Below, piece by piece: positions 1-11,282 of a stretch of DNA of 64,000 nucleotides. Position 1 is the stretch's first letter, and each line of letters opens with the position of its first letter. The position numbers and the translations under genes were made by a program. The stretch covers positions 54,327 through 118,326 of the forward strand of contig JANQPY010000012.1 of assembly GCA_028285245.1 (NCBI GenBank), given 5' to 3'. A model generated the notes under the pieces. It did not search any database and was not told the DNA's origin. It was given only the letters and a program-made list of their open reading frames with translations. Source of the stretch: Gammaproteobacteria bacterium (GTDB lineage: Bacteria > Pseudomonadota > Gammaproteobacteria > Steroidobacterales > GCA-2729495).

Positions 1-2
1 GG

Positions 3-70
3 AAGAGGTGCCGTTCTCGCCGTAGCATCAATGCTGGCACCCCGATTGCCATCTCGCGAGGCGCGCAGCA

Positions 71-74
<4 letters not shown>
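3..74 (+). other. Possible 3' end of an upstream gene (lpoA by synteny)
   Basis: The frame starting at base 3 is open up to a TAG at 72-74 and would encode a short C-terminus ending in AGTPIAISRGAQQ. In many gammaproteobacteria lpoA lies directly upstream of yraN, and its product often ends with a short Gly/Pro segment, so this could be that tail. Too little sequence is present to recognise a family. The assignment is synteny-based inference and weak. Confidence 0.2.
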
Positions 75-1085
<1,011 letters not shown>

Positions 1086-1175
1086 CATTCGCAACCTGTT
1101 CCGGCGGCCAACGGCAACGGACTTAGCGCAAAGTGCCCCTTCATCCCGACAGGCAGTGGTGGGCGGCCGAAGTGA

Positions 1176-1252
1176 GGGCGCGGCCCGGCGCCGTCTTCCG
1201 TCGAATGGCTCCCTACGGTCCCCTTTGATTCTCCTCCAGGCTGCCGCCGCCC
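1176..1252 (-). repeat. Dispersed structured intergenic repeat, copy A
   Basis: On the minus strand this segment reads as a GGAGGAGAA block followed by GGGAGCC, CGACGGAAG and GCCGGGCCGCGCCC. It matches copies at 15421-15497 and 27715-27796 over its whole length and the copy at 29583-29643 over the core. It lies in the 265-base gap between the convergent genes gmhA and sspB. I see no gene in the rest of that gap. It is the only one of the four copies in reverse orientation. Confidence 0.7.
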
Positions 1253-1350
1253 ACACCTGCCAGGAAGGCGCTCTCGACAAACTACCTGGGACGCCGAAGG
1301 CACAACTCAAGAACAGTCGGCGACTGTGCCCATCGCCGCACGTCGTGGGG

Positions 1351-1770
1351 CTACTTGATGACTTTCAGGTGACTGCGGTCGCCCGGCGGAGGCCGATCGT
1401 CGTTGCTTTTGCCTGGCTTCGCATCGGCGGATGAAGATGAGGTCTCGGCCTCCTCCACCGGGAAAATCATGCCGCGGCCTGTTTCGCGGGCATAGATTCC
1501 GCGCACCGCTGCCATGGGAACCTGCACAGCGTAAGGCGTGCCGGAGAACCGTGCCTCGAAACCAACCAGTTCGTTGCTCATTTCGAGGCCCCGCACCGCA
1601 GCGTAGCTGACGTTCAGCGTGATCTTGCCATCCTGCACATGCTCTGACGGCACCAGCACCTGATCCGCTGTCGCATCGACAATCAAATAGGGCGTGTGCC
1701 CGTTGTCGGTGATCCACTCGTGCAAAGCACGCAGCAGGTAGGGTTGCTGGGGGATACTCTCAGTGGTCAT
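1351..1770 (-). CDS. sspB: ClpXP protease specificity-enhancing factor SspB
   Basis: Adaptor that binds ssrA-tagged proteins and some other substrates and delivers them to ClpXP in the cytoplasm. The 139-residue protein has the SspB fold region (residues 1 to about 110), beginning with PYLLRALHEW and including VPMAAVRGIYARE. A low-complexity, charged linker follows (SSSSADAKPGKSNDDRPPP). The C-terminus SHLKVIK matches the conserved XB peptide (LRVVK-like) that docks to the ClpX zinc domain. It is 17 bases downstream of sspA on the same strand, the usual sspAB arrangement, in line with petABC. Confidence 0.95.
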   Translation of the reverse strand: MTTESIPQQPYLLRALHEWITDNGHTPYLIVDATADQVLVPSEHVQDGKITLNVSYAAVRGLEMSNELVGFEARFSGTPYAVQVPMAAVRGIYARETGRGMIFPVEEAETSSSSADAKPGKSNDDRPPPGDRSHLKVIK

Positions 1771-1787
1771 GGGGACTTGCCGAGAGG

Positions 1788-2408
1788 CTACTGGTTCATC
1801 TCATGCTCAAGTTCAGTCAGGCTCTCCTGGAAGGAGTGCCGCGAGAACACGTCATCCATGTACTTCTGAACCGCTGTGCCGCCCGCGCCAAGCTCGATAC
1901 CGTAGCTGCGCAGACGCCAAAGGATTGGTGCAAGGCTGCAGTCCACCAGCGAGAACTCGTCGCTCAGGAAAAAGCGCTTCACTGCGAACACGTCAGCGCT
2001 GGCCAGAATGCTTTCCTTCAGCATCTTCTTAAGGCGCGTCGCCTGCTTGCTGTCTTCAGCCTGCTCCAGCTCGTCTGCCACGCCATACCAGTCACGCTCT
2101 ATGCGATAAAGAGCTAATCGGAACTGCGCGCGAGTGACCGGGTCCACCGGCATGAGCGGCGGATGAGGAAAGCGCTCATCGAGATACTCAATGATGACGC
2201 GCGAGTCATATAGCACCAGATCGCGATCAACCAGCGTCGGCACGGTGTGGTACGGATTAAGGTCAAGCAGGTCCTCAGGCAGGTCCGGTCCCTGCACACT
2301 GACGATATCCATGTTGATGTTCTTCTCAGACAACACCAGGCGGGTGCGATGACTGAAGAAGCAGGTGGGACTAGAGTAAAGCGTCATTGGTTGTGAAACC
2401 TCAGCCAC
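1788..2408 (-). CDS. sspA: Stringent starvation protein A (GST-like)
   Basis: RNA-polymerase-associated protein of the glutathione-S-transferase fold, involved in the stationary-phase and stress response. It lacks true GST activity in characterised members. The N-terminal thioredoxin-like half (LYSSPTCFFSHRTRLVLSEK) and the helical half including FFLSDEFSLVDCSLAPILWR closely follow E. coli SspA. The surface stretch YLDERFPHPPLMP contains the PHP patch known to be essential for SspA function. The GTG at 2408 gives 206 residues with a short leader like that of E. coli; an ATG seven codons in (2387) is an equally plausible start. It lies downstream of the cytochrome c1 gene, a standard gammaproteobacterial linkage. 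Confidence 0.93.
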   Translation of the reverse strand: MAEVSQPMTLYSSPTCFFSHRTRLVLSEKNINMDIVSVQGPDLPEDLLDLNPYHTVPTLVDRDLVLYDSRVIIEYLDERFPHPPLMPVDPVTRAQFRLALYRIERDWYGVADELEQAEDSKQATRLKKMLKESILASADVFAVKRFFLSDEFSLVDCSLAPILWRLRSYGIELGAGGTAVQKYMDDVFSRHSFQESLTELEHEMNQ

Positions 2409-2491
2409 GGCGGCTTTCGTTATTCGTATGCGTTAAGTTCCGGCCGGCTGCACGTCCTGAGGTGGCGGCGGCGAAGCGCTGCCCGGCTGGC

Positions 2492-3232
2492 CTACTTGAC
2501 GTCTTTCCAGATCTCGACTTTGAGCAGATAGGCGAACAGTCCGAACACCAACAGGAACAGCAGCACCCAGAAACCCAATCGCTGGCGTTCCAGCTGCATA
2601 GGCTCTCCGGTGTAGTCCAGGAAGTTGACCAGGTCGCGAACGAACGCGTCATACTCCTCCGGACTTAAGGTTCCTGCAGTGACTGGCTCCAGGCTCACCA
2701 CCTCCCGGTCCTCTTCATCTTTCGTCACAACCTTGCGCTGAAGGCCCTGCAGCTCCCACAGCACGTGCGGCATCGAAGCACCTTCCAGAACCAGGTTGTT
2801 GACACCCGTCGGCTTGGAATCGTCAACGTAGAACGTGCGCAGGAAGGTGTAGAGAAAATCCGTACCGCGAGAGCGGGATACCAGGGTCAGATCAGGTGGT
2901 GGCTGCCCAAACCAGACGGCCGCATCCTCAGCGGGCATCGCGATCTGCATCGTTTCGTGCGGCTTCTCAGCGGCGAACATAAGATTGTTCACCAACTGAT
3001 CTTCGGAAATCGACAGATCACTGGCGAGCCGGTTGTACCGGACGTACTGCGCCGAATGGCAGCCCAGGCAATAGTTCACGAAATTGCGCGCGCCCCGTTG
3101 CAGCGAGGCGATGTTGCCGACATCGTTGTTCGCTGAATCCAGCGGATAACCACCGCCGGCGGTCATGGCCGGCTGAGCGGCTAGCAACAAAAGTGCTCCA
3201 ATCAAGCTAAGCAGGCGGGCCGATGGCTGCAT
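2492..3232 (-). CDS. petC: Cytochrome c1 of the bc1 complex
   Basis: Haem-c subunit of ubiquinol-cytochrome c reductase; passes electrons from the Rieske protein to a soluble cytochrome c on the periplasmic face. The 246 residues begin with a Sec signal peptide (residues 1 to about 25). The haem site CLGCH is at 55-59, the likely axial Met is M154 in EGASMPH, and a single C-terminal membrane anchor ends in LLKVEIWKDVK. The ATG at 3232 lies one base after the cytochrome b stop and replaces the much longer open frame, whose first 100 codons are a shadow of cytochrome b. Third gene of a petABC operon. Confidence 0.95.
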   Translation of the reverse strand: MQPSARLLSLIGALLLLAAQPAMTAGGGYPLDSANNDVGNIASLQRGARNFVNYCLGCHSAQYVRYNRLASDLSISEDQLVNNLMFAAEKPHETMQIAMPAEDAAVWFGQPPPDLTLVSRSRGTDFLYTFLRTFYVDDSKPTGVNNLVLEGASMPHVLWELQGLQRKVVTKDEEDREVVSLEPVTAGTLSPEEYDAFVRDLVNFLDYTGEPMQLERQRLGFWVLLFLLVFGLFAYLLKVEIWKDVK

Positions 3233-3233
3233 A

Positions 3234-4496
3234 TCAGTGCCCACCATCAAAAACGACGCGCTCTGGCACCGGCTTGGTTTTCTCCAGCCGCGTGTAAATC
3301 GGCATGAAGATAAAGAATGCGAAGTAGACGAACGTGAAGATGCGAGACCCCAACTCCACACCCGCGGTCGGTTTCTGTAGCCCCAGGTAGCCCAGTGCAA
3401 CGAAACTGATTGCAAAAGCGCCGAGGGCAAACTTGAAGATCCAGCCCCGGTAGCGGATCGACCGAACCTTGCAGCGGTCCAGCCACGGCAGCAGGAACAG
3501 AAACACGATTGCCAAAGCCATGAGCAGCGCACCACCACCCTTGCTCGGGACTGCCCGCAGAATCGCGTAGAACGGCGTGAAGTACCACACCGGCGCGATG
3601 AGTTCAGGTGTCTTCAGAGCGTTGGCCGGCTCAAAATTGGCATGCTCCAGAAAGAAGCCGCCCATCTCGGGCGCGAAAAACACCACCAGAGAAAATGCCG
3701 CGAGAAACACGATGATCGCGACCAGGTCTTTGGATGTGTGATAGGGATGGAAGGCAACGCCATCCAAAGGCACCCCATCCGGTCCCTTGTGCTGCTTGAT
3801 CTCAATCCCATCCGGGTTGTTAGAGCCGGTCTCGTGCAGCGCCATGATGTGGACCACAACCAGCATCACGAGCGCGAGCGGCACGGCGATCACATGCAGG
3901 GCAAAAAACCGGTTGAGCGTGATGTCGGAGATGAAGTAGTCACCCCGAATCCATTCGACCAGCGCATCACCGACCACCGGCACGGCACCGAACAGCGAAA
4001 TGATGACCTGCGCACCCCAATACGACATCTGCCCCCAGGGCAACAGGTACCCCATAAAGGCCTCGGCCATCAGCGCTACGTAGATCAGCATGCCGATGAT
4101 CCACAAGAGCTCCCGCGGGGGCTTATACGAGCCATACATCATCCCCCGAAACATATGCAGGTAGACGACGATGAAGAAGGCCGATGCGCCCGTGGAATGC
4201 ATGTACCGTATCAGCCAGCCCCACTCCACATCGCGCATGATGTACTCAACTGACGCGAAGGCCTCAGCCGCCGAGGGCTTGTAGCTCATGGTCAGGAAGA
4301 TGCCGGTCACGAGCTGAATAACCAGCACGACCATCGACAACACGCCGAACACGTACCAGAAATTGAAATTCTTAGACGCGTAATACTCGGTGACGTGCTC
4401 CCGCATCAATTTGCTGAAGGGGAAGCGCGCGTCAATCCAGTTCAGGAAACGGGTACCGCGTCCGCCTCCCACGGCCTCAGCTCGTGCAGCATTCAT
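3234..4496 (-). CDS. petB: Cytochrome b of the bc1 complex
   Basis: Membrane subunit with two b haems and the Qo/Qi quinone sites. The 420 residues contain about eight transmembrane helices. The four haem ligands are recognisable as H100 (RYMHSTGAS), H114 (VYLHMFRG), H201 (FFALHVIAVP) and H216 (VVVHIMALHETGSNNP). The Qo-site motif that reads PEWY in mitochondria and alphaproteobacteria is PVWY here (residues 302-305), a variant I recall from beta- and gammaproteobacteria. The start overlaps the Rieske stop as ATGA and the stop is one base before cytochrome c1, so the three genes are probably translationally coupled. Confidence 0.96.
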   Translation of the reverse strand: MNAARAEAVGGGRGTRFLNWIDARFPFSKLMREHVTEYYASKNFNFWYVFGVLSMVVLVIQLVTGIFLTMSYKPSAAEAFASVEYIMRDVEWGWLIRYMHSTGASAFFIVVYLHMFRGMMYGSYKPPRELLWIIGMLIYVALMAEAFMGYLLPWGQMSYWGAQVIISLFGAVPVVGDALVEWIRGDYFISDITLNRFFALHVIAVPLALVMLVVVHIMALHETGSNNPDGIEIKQHKGPDGVPLDGVAFHPYHTSKDLVAIIVFLAAFSLVVFFAPEMGGFFLEHANFEPANALKTPELIAPVWYFTPFYAILRAVPSKGGGALLMALAIVFLFLLPWLDRCKVRSIRYRGWIFKFALGAFAISFVALGYLGLQKPTAGVELGSRIFTFVYFAFFIFMPIYTRLEKTKPVPERVVFDGGH

Positions 4497-5083
4497 GCGC
4501 TGACTCCGGTGTCGTCACCGATCAAAATCAGGTTATCGCCGATGAAGCGATGAGGTGGTATCGGCAGGTTGGTCGGTGCCGGCACGCCGGCGTAGACCCG
4601 GCCGGCCAGATCGAACTTCGAGCCGTGGCAGGGACAAAAGAAGCCGCCCGGCCAGTCTCCGCCGAGATCCTCCGCGCCCACGTCAAAGCGTTCAATAGGC
4701 GCGCAGCCAAGGTGGGTGCAGTTACCGATAACAACAAGCACTTCGGGACGAATCGAGCGCGTGGCGTTCTTGGCGTAATCCGGCTGCTCCGACTTGTCGG
4801 AATCCGGATCGCTGAGCTCGCTGACGACCGCGGGCAAGGCCTCAAGCATGCCGGCATCACGCCGCAGGATCCAAACCGGCTTGCCACGCCACTTGACGCG
4901 TACCATCACGCCGGCGTCCAGCTTACTGATATCAACCTCGACTGGGGCACCAAGCGCCTGGGCCCTGGCGCTGGGTTTCCATGAAGCCAGGAAAGGCACG
5001 GCAGCAAAGCCGACGCCAACGGCGCCTGCAACACTGGTCGCAACGGTCAGCAGGTGGCGCCGATTAAGCCCCGCTTCACTCAT
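4493..5083 (-). CDS. petA: Rieske iron-sulfur subunit of the bc1 complex
   Basis: Carries the [2Fe-2S] cluster that takes the first electron from ubiquinol at the Qo site. The 196 residues start with a twin-arginine-like N-terminus (NRRHLLT) and one membrane helix (about 12-35). The cluster-binding boxes are CTHLGC (122-127) and CPCHGS (150-155), providing C122, H124, C150 and H153, with C127 and C152 as the disulfide pair. The ATG at 5083 was preferred over the upstream frame because GGAGAG sits 7 bases before it. First gene of petABC. Confidence 0.96.
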   Translation of the reverse strand: MSEAGLNRRHLLTVATSVAGAVGVGFAAVPFLASWKPSARAQALGAPVEVDISKLDAGVMVRVKWRGKPVWILRRDAGMLEALPAVVSELSDPDSDKSEQPDYAKNATRSIRPEVLVVIGNCTHLGCAPIERFDVGAEDLGGDWPGGFFCPCHGSKFDLAGRVYAGVPAPTNLPIPPHRFIGDNLILIGDDTGVSA

Positions 5084-5184
5084 TAATACTCTCCACAACC
5101 CTTGGCGGCACCCGACCACCCTCCGGCTAGATGCAGCTTGATTCGTCTGGGAATAGCCGGCTCGTCCGGCGAAAAACCGCGCGA

Positions 5185-5190
5185 ATTATA
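5185..5190 (-). promoter_or_regulatory. Candidate -10 box for petABC
   Basis: On the minus strand a perfect TATAAT lies about 100 bases upstream of the Rieske ATG, in the 182-base gap after murA. No good -35 is seen at 17 bases; a TTGACG lies too far upstream. The predicted leader contains a small hairpin (GCCGG/CCGGC, near 5158-5171). Inference from sequence only. Confidence 0.4.
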
Positions 5191-5265
5191 CACGGGGTCC
5201 GCGATTTGTGCTGACCGCGGCGGCCGTCAAACCCCGTTTTTGCGCGGCGATCACGACCGCGCGCG

Positions 5266-6809
<1,544 letters not shown>

Positions 6810-6827
6810 CGCATCAACAGGCTGAAC

Positions 6828-6835
6828 ATTATAAT
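6828..6835. promoter_or_regulatory. Palindromic ATTATAAT, candidate -10 shared by divergent genes
   Basis: The palindrome ATTATAAT gives a perfect TATAAT on each strand (plus 6830-6835, minus 6833-6828) in the very short space between ibaG (minus) and the exchanger gene (plus). On the plus strand the predicted transcription start would be at or next to the ATG at 6843, implying a nearly leaderless mRNA. No convincing -35 is visible on either side. Confidence 0.35.
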
Positions 6836-6842
6836 GCGCGGC

Positions 6843-7808
6843 ATGTTAATGGCACTGCTTGCCGTCGTAGGCGGACTAATCGCTCTCGTTTGGGGAGCTG
6901 AAAGAATGGTCGCCGGCGCCGGTGCAACCGCCCGCAACCTCGGCGTCTCACCGATGCTCATTGGCCTGACGGTCGTCGGCTTCGCGACGTCGCTCCCCGA
7001 GGTACTGGTGTCCGCTACGGCAGCACTGGCGGGCGCGCCCGGCCTTGCGGTGGGTAATGCGCTGGGCTCCAACATCGCCAATATCGGCCTCGTGGTTGCC
7101 TGCGCCGCCATCGTGTCGCCGCTCGAGATCCGCTCAACGACGCTGCGCCGCCAGCTGCCCGCCATGGTGGGCGTCAGCCTCGTGCCCGTTATTCTGTTTG
7201 CGGATCAACTTTTGAGCCGGCTAGACGGCACCCTGCTGCTGCTGGGGCTGGCAGCTTTTGGCGTCTGGATTGCCCGCCTCGGACTTAGCACCAGCGGCCG
7301 GGATCCCCTGGAAGCCGAGTACGCGGCGGAACTGGACACGAGCATCGGCACCGGCAAAGCCGCAGCGCTGATAGTCATGGGACTGATCGCGCTGCTCGCC
7401 GGCTCCAACGCGCTGGTCTGGGGCGCTGAGTTTCTCGCCGTCGCGCTGGGCATTAGCGAACTGATTATTGGACTGACGGTGCTGGCCATCGGCACGAGCC
7501 TGCCCGAACTGGCGGTTTCCATCGTCAGTGCCCGCAAAGGCGAACACGGACTGGCACTGGGCAACGTCATCGGCTCCAACGCATTCAACCTGCTCGCGGT
7601 GATTGGCGTAGCCGCCGTCATTAGCCCCATTCAACTGGACCCCACGGCAGTTACCATCCACCTGCCCATCATGCTTAGCTTTACGGTCGCATTCTTTTTC
7701 ATCGCGTACAATCAGTCAGGCACGATTCGAGTCGGACGGGCGGCGGGTCTGTTTCTGTTAGTGGGCTTTCTTGCCTATCAGCTCTTTATCCTGCTGGGTG
7801 GCGGCTGA
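6843..7808 (+). CDS. yrbG: Calcium/sodium antiporter family protein (YrbG-like)
   Basis: Inner-membrane cation/calcium exchanger of the CaCA superfamily with about ten transmembrane helices in two inverted halves. The two alpha-repeats are visible: FATSLPEVLVS with GNALGSNIANIG in the first half, IGTSLPELAVS with GNVIGSNAFNLLAVIG in the second. These Glu and Asn-containing motifs coordinate the exchanged ions. MLMALLAVVGG at 6843 aligns with the start of E. coli YrbG; the ATG three codons earlier is the alternative. The order yrbG-kdsD-kdsC-lptC-lptA-lptB is exactly that of E. coli, although the transport role of YrbG in that locus is not understood. Confidence 0.93.
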   Translation: MLMALLAVVGGLIALVWGAERMVAGAGATARNLGVSPMLIGLTVVGFATSLPEVLVSATAALAGAPGLAVGNALGSNIANIGLVVACAAIVSPLEIRSTTLRRQLPAMVGVSLVPVILFADQLLSRLDGTLLLLGLAAFGVWIARLGLSTSGRDPLEAEYAAELDTSIGTGKAAALIVMGLIALLAGSNALVWGAEFLAVALGISELIIGLTVLAIGTSLPELAVSIVSARKGEHGLALGNVIGSNAFNLLAVIGVAAVISPIQLDPTAVTIHLPIMLSFTVAFFFIAYNQSGTIRVGRAAGLFLLVGFLAYQLFILLGGG

Positions 7809-7882
7809 AACGCATCACATACAGCCGCCTACCTGCAACCGCAGCGCACAGCGTATGCCTTATACATAGAGAGTCCCGGTCA

Positions 7883-8854
7883 TTGGACGACGACACGCTT
7901 AAACAACAGGCGCTGCGCGTGCTGCGCATTGAAGCAAGTGCCATCGAGGGACTGGCGCAAACACTCGATGACAGTTTTGCAGCCGCCTGCCGGCTCTGTA
8001 TGGATTGCGTGGGGCGCGTGATCGTTACCGGCATGGGCAAGTCTGGCCATATCGGCGGCAAGCTGGCCGCGACGCTTGCGAGCACCGGCACGCCCGCGTT
8101 TTTTGTGCACCCGGGGGAAGCCAGCCACGGCGACCTGGGCATGATTACAGGCAAGGACCTGGTGCTGGCGATCTCCAATTCCGGCGAGACAGCGGAGATT
8201 GTCACGCTCCTGCCATTGCTCAAGCGGCTTGGGTTGCCGCTGATCACGATGACTGGCAACCCGGCATCGACACTCGGTAAAGCCTCTCGCGTGGTGCTCA
8301 ACACGGCAGTTGCCGAGGAAGCCTGCCCGCTTAATCTTGCGCCTACGGCCAGCACCACCGCCGCGCTGGCCATGGGCGATGCCCTGGCGGTCGCGTTGCT
8401 TGAGTCGCGAGGCTTCACGCGCGAGGACTTTGCGCTGGCGCATCCCGGCGGTTCGCTGGGCCGCCGACTGCTGCTGCGAGTCTCTGACCTGATGCATAGC
8501 GGCGATGAACTGCCCAGCGTGCCAGAGGGCGCTGCGCTCAGGGATGGACTGTTGGAAATGAGCCGCAAGGGGCTCGGCATCACAGCCGTGGTGGATGCTG
8601 CCGGCAATCTCGCTGGCATATTCACAGACGGCGACCTGCGCCGCACGCTCGATACCAATCCCGACGTGGAAAAAACCACAATGCAGGAAGTGATGACCCG
8701 CAATTGCCGCACCATCGCCGCCGACGAGCTGGCGGCCACCGCGGTGCGCATTCTCGAGCAGGAAAAAATAACCGCACTGCTGGTGGTCGGCGCGCAGGGC
8801 GAACTCACCGGAGCTCTGCACATTCACGATCTCTTGCGCGCCGGAGTCATGTAG
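7883..8854 (+). CDS. kdsD: D-arabinose 5-phosphate isomerase
   Basis: Interconverts ribulose 5-phosphate and arabinose 5-phosphate, the entry to KDO synthesis for LPS. The 323-residue protein has an N-terminal SIS domain with GMGKSGHIGGKLAATL, STGTPAFFVHP and EASHGDLGM, then ISNSGET, followed by two CBS domains (about 205-323, starting LMHSGDELPSVPEG). The domain order and length match KdsD/KpsF. The start appears to be TTG at 7883, after a 74-base gap from yrbG; no other start gives the usual N-terminus. It is followed two bases later by kdsC. Confidence 0.94.
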   Translation: MDDDTLKQQALRVLRIEASAIEGLAQTLDDSFAAACRLCMDCVGRVIVTGMGKSGHIGGKLAATLASTGTPAFFVHPGEASHGDLGMITGKDLVLAISNSGETAEIVTLLPLLKRLGLPLITMTGNPASTLGKASRVVLNTAVAEEACPLNLAPTASTTAALAMGDALAVALLESRGFTREDFALAHPGGSLGRRLLLRVSDLMHSGDELPSVPEGAALRDGLLEMSRKGLGITAVVDAAGNLAGIFTDGDLRRTLDTNPDVEKTTMQEVMTRNCRTIAADELAATAVRILEQEKITALLVVGAQGELTGALHIHDLLRAGVM

Positions 8855-8856
8855 CG

Positions 8857-9393
8857 ATGGCCGACGTACCGGTTTTGGATCCTGAAAATCCCACGCTGCT
8901 GCGTCGCGCAGCAGACATCGAGTTGCTGGTGCTCGACGTTGACGGCGTCCTGACAGACGGCCGTCTTTATATCGACGCTGCCGGCCGGGAAACCAAGACC
9001 TTCCACGTTCGCGATGGGCAGGGCATCAAAGCGCTAATGGCTGGTGGCGTTGTCGTCGCCGCAATCTCAGGCCGCCAATCGGCCGCCGCCGCGGCACGCT
9101 TCGGCGAGCTGGGTGTCGAGCACTACTTCCTGGGTCACGAGAACAAGCGCGCCGCCTGGGATGAGCTACTGACCCGCTTGAGTATCACGTCCGCGGAACG
9201 CGTTGCCTGTATCGGCGATGACACGCCTGACCTTGAGCTGATGCAGCAGGCTGGTCTGGCATTTGCGGTAGCAGATGCGCATTCGTCAACACTTGCCGGC
9301 GCGCACTGGCAAACCCGTAATCCGGGGGGCTATGGCGCTGTGCGCGAAGTCTGCGATCTGCTGCTGCGTGCACGACGGGAGGCGTCGCGCTGA
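8857..9393 (+). CDS. kdsC: KDO 8-phosphate phosphatase
   Basis: HAD-superfamily phosphatase that removes phosphate from KDO 8-phosphate in the cytoplasm. The 178 residues lack a cap domain, as expected for the C0 type, which works as a tetramer. HAD motif I is DVDGVLTDG (nucleophile is the first Asp), motif II is ISGRQS, and motif IV is GDDTPDLELM. The ATG at 8857 follows the kdsD stop by two bases; the longer frame is a shadow of kdsD. The stop overlaps the proposed start of lptC. Confidence 0.95.
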   Translation: MADVPVLDPENPTLLRRAADIELLVLDVDGVLTDGRLYIDAAGRETKTFHVRDGQGIKALMAGGVVVAAISGRQSAAAAARFGELGVEHYFLGHENKRAAWDELLTRLSITSAERVACIGDDTPDLELMQQAGLAFAVADAHSSTLAGAHWQTRNPGGYGAVREVCDLLLRARREASR

Positions 9394-9959
9394 GCGGGCT
9401 GCTGTCTGCCCGCGGCCTGCGCATATCCCTGCTGGTTGTGGCCGCAGTCGCGAGCGGCGGCCTCGTGCGTCAGCTATCTGATGGGCCGCAAGACAGCGCC
9501 GGCCTGCCCCGGCTGCAGCCGGGCTACTACCTTGAAGACGCTGAGCTGGTGAGCATCGGCGAAGATGGCGCCGTGCAGGTGCGGCTGCAGGCCAGCGAAG
9601 CTGTCCAGCGGCTGGCAGACGGTGCAGTGGAACTGCAGACGGTATCGGTGCGGTACGACCCCGCCGACAATGTTCCCTGGCATCTCCAGGCGACCGTGGG
9701 GCGCATGCCGGCGGATGGTAAAATCATCGAATTGCTTGGGAATGTTGTTGCAACCACGCGCAACGGCACCCGTGTGCCGACAGTGATTCGGACCGATTAC
9801 CTTGAGATTGACCCGGATACCGGTGTCGCCTTCACGGATCGGCAGGTCGATATCGAGTACGGTGACAGCTGGGTCAAGGCGCGCGGTATGCGGGTTTTTC
9901 TGCGCGAAGACCGTTTTCAGCTGCTTGCGAACGTGAATGGCATCTTTACTCCTGATTAG
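9390..9959 (+). CDS. lptC: LPS export protein LptC (probable CTG start)
   Basis: Single-pass inner-membrane protein with a periplasmic beta-jellyroll that passes LPS from LptB2FG to LptA. The first standard start codon (GTG 9438) would cut the membrane helix in half. Reading upstream, the frame encodes LSGLLSARGLRISLLVVAAV, a proper basic-plus-hydrophobic N-terminus. It begins at a CTG (9390-9392) that overlaps the kdsC TGA and stands 7 bases after a perfect GGAGG (9378-9382). I therefore annotate a CTG start and 189 residues. The C-terminal half includes the LptC-typical GTRVPTVIRTDYLEIDPDTG. Confident in identity, moderately in the start. Confidence 0.88.
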   Translation: MSGLLSARGLRISLLVVAAVASGGLVRQLSDGPQDSAGLPRLQPGYYLEDAELVSIGEDGAVQVRLQASEAVQRLADGAVELQTVSVRYDPADNVPWHLQATVGRMPADGKIIELLGNVVATTRNGTRVPTVIRTDYLEIDPDTGVAFTDRQVDIEYGDSWVKARGMRVFLREDRFQLLANVNGIFTPD

Positions 9960-10548
9960 CGCACTGCTGCTCGGCCTGCTTGGGGACAACGCTGCCGCGC
10001 AGGAATTCGGTGTGGGCGTAGACGGCACTTTGCCCATCAAGCTGGATGCCGAGACCTCAGAATTCGATCGCCGGGCTGATCAGCTGAAGTTCACTCAGCT
10101 GAAGATTCAACAAGGCGCGATTGCTATCTCTGCACAGGCGGCCCGCGCGCAAAGACTGGATTTCGAAGACACGGTCTGGAACTTTTCCGGCGATGTGGTC
10201 ATCACCGATGCGTCGACGACAGCCTGGTGCGACCAGGCCGAGGTCACGTTTTCCGACTACCGCATCGAAGTGGCGGTGATGAATGGAGGCCCGGCCCGTT
10301 TTGAGCAGCGGCGCGAGGCCGCCGACGAGTTGACGGAGGGCCAGGCGGAAACGATTGAGTACGTGCTGGGAGAGCAGCGCATTCGGATGCTCGGAGATGC
10401 CCGGGTCAGCGATGGTACCAACGAGGTGACCGGTCCGCGGATTGTTTATGACCTTGAGCGCGAAGTCATCAGCGCAGACGCGAATGGTGATGACCCTGTC
10501 AAGATGACGATCCTGCCAACATCCGAACCCGAGCTAGAGCTCCCGTGA
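9937..10548 (+). CDS. lptA: LPS transport periplasmic protein LptA
   Basis: Periplasmic bridge protein of the OstA/LptA family that forms a beta-jellyroll filament carrying LPS to the outer membrane. The 203 residues begin with a signal peptide (to about NAAA-Q at 21-22). They continue with the family's repeating beta-strand pattern: [55 protein letters not shown]. The start overlaps lptC by 23 bases and the stop overlaps lptB as GTGA, so translation is likely coupled along kdsC-lptC-lptA-lptB. Confidence 0.93.
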   Translation: MASLLLISALLLGLLGDNAAAQEFGVGVDGTLPIKLDAETSEFDRRADQLKFTQLKIQQGAIAISAQAARAQRLDFEDTVWNFSGDVVITDASTTAWCDQAEVTFSDYRIEVAVMNGGPARFEQRREAADELTEGQAETIEYVLGEQRIRMLGDARVSDGTNEVTGPRIVYDLEREVISADANGDDPVKMTILPTSEPELELP

Positions 10549-11270
10549 GCGAGCTGTCAGCGGTCAGTCTCGCCAAACGTTTTCGTCAGCGGGAAGTCGT
10601 TCAGGATATTTCGCTGCAAATCCGCAGTGGCGAAGTCGTCGGACTGTTGGGACCGAACGGGGCTGGAAAAACCACCGCCTTTTACATGATCGTTGGCCTT
10701 GTGCCCGCCGACTCCGGGCGCATAACGCTTGATGACCAGGACGTTACCAGCCTGCCGATGCACCGCCGCGCGAAGCTGGGCATCGGCTACCTGCCTCAGG
10801 AAGCCTCCGTGTTTCGGAAGCTGTCCGTCGAAAAAAATATCATGGCGATCCTGCAGACCCGCGAAGAGCTCGCACGCGCCGACAGGGAGCGCCTGCTTGA
10901 GGAGCTTCTCGAGGAGCTGCACGTGGGGCATGTTCGCAACAGCCTGGGGCTCAGCCTGTCCGGCGGCGAACGCCGGCGCGTCGAAATAGCCCGCGCGCTG
11001 GCTGCCGAGCCCCGGTTCGTGCTGCTGGATGAACCGTTCGCTGGCGTCGATCCAATCTCCGTCCTGGATATCCAGCGAATCGTTAAGCATCTCGCCTCAA
11101 GAGGTATCGGCGTTTTGATCACCGATCACAACGTACGAGAGACGCTCGGTATTTGCGAGCGCGCGTACATATTGAGCGAGGGCTCGATGATCGCGCAGGG
11201 CACACCTGACGAAATCCTGAGCAACCAGCGGGTTCGCGAGGTTTACCTGGGCGAGGGCTTCAGGCTCTAG
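10545..11270 (+). CDS. lptB: LPS export ABC transporter ATPase LptB
   Basis: Cytoplasmic ATPase of LptB2FGC, powering LPS extraction from the inner membrane. The 241 residues show Walker [10 protein letters not shown], the Q-loop region, the signature LSGGERRR, Walker [14 protein letters not shown] and the switch His in ITDHNVRET. The GTG start overlaps the lptA stop by four bases. lptF and lptG are not in the window, as is usual. Confidence 0.97.
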   Translation: MSELSAVSLAKRFRQREVVQDISLQIRSGEVVGLLGPNGAGKTTAFYMIVGLVPADSGRITLDDQDVTSLPMHRRAKLGIGYLPQEASVFRKLSVEKNIMAILQTREELARADRERLLEELLEELHVGHVRNSLGLSLSGGERRRVEIARALAAEPRFVLLDEPFAGVDPISVLDIQRIVKHLASRGIGVLITDHNVRETLGICERAYILSEGSMIAQGTPDEILSNQRVREVYLGEGFRL

Positions 11271-11282
11271 CGGCGAACAGTC

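Noticed and set aside
6843..6870. Sigma-54 promoter (TGGCAC...TTGC) at the start of yrbG
   Set aside because: TGGCACTGCTTGC has only three bases between the two elements; five are required, and the match lies inside the coding sequence.
7786..8827. Long minus-strand open frames opposite kdsD
   Set aside because: Low-complexity, Ser/Ala- or Arg-rich translations in frames complementary to a well-conserved gene.
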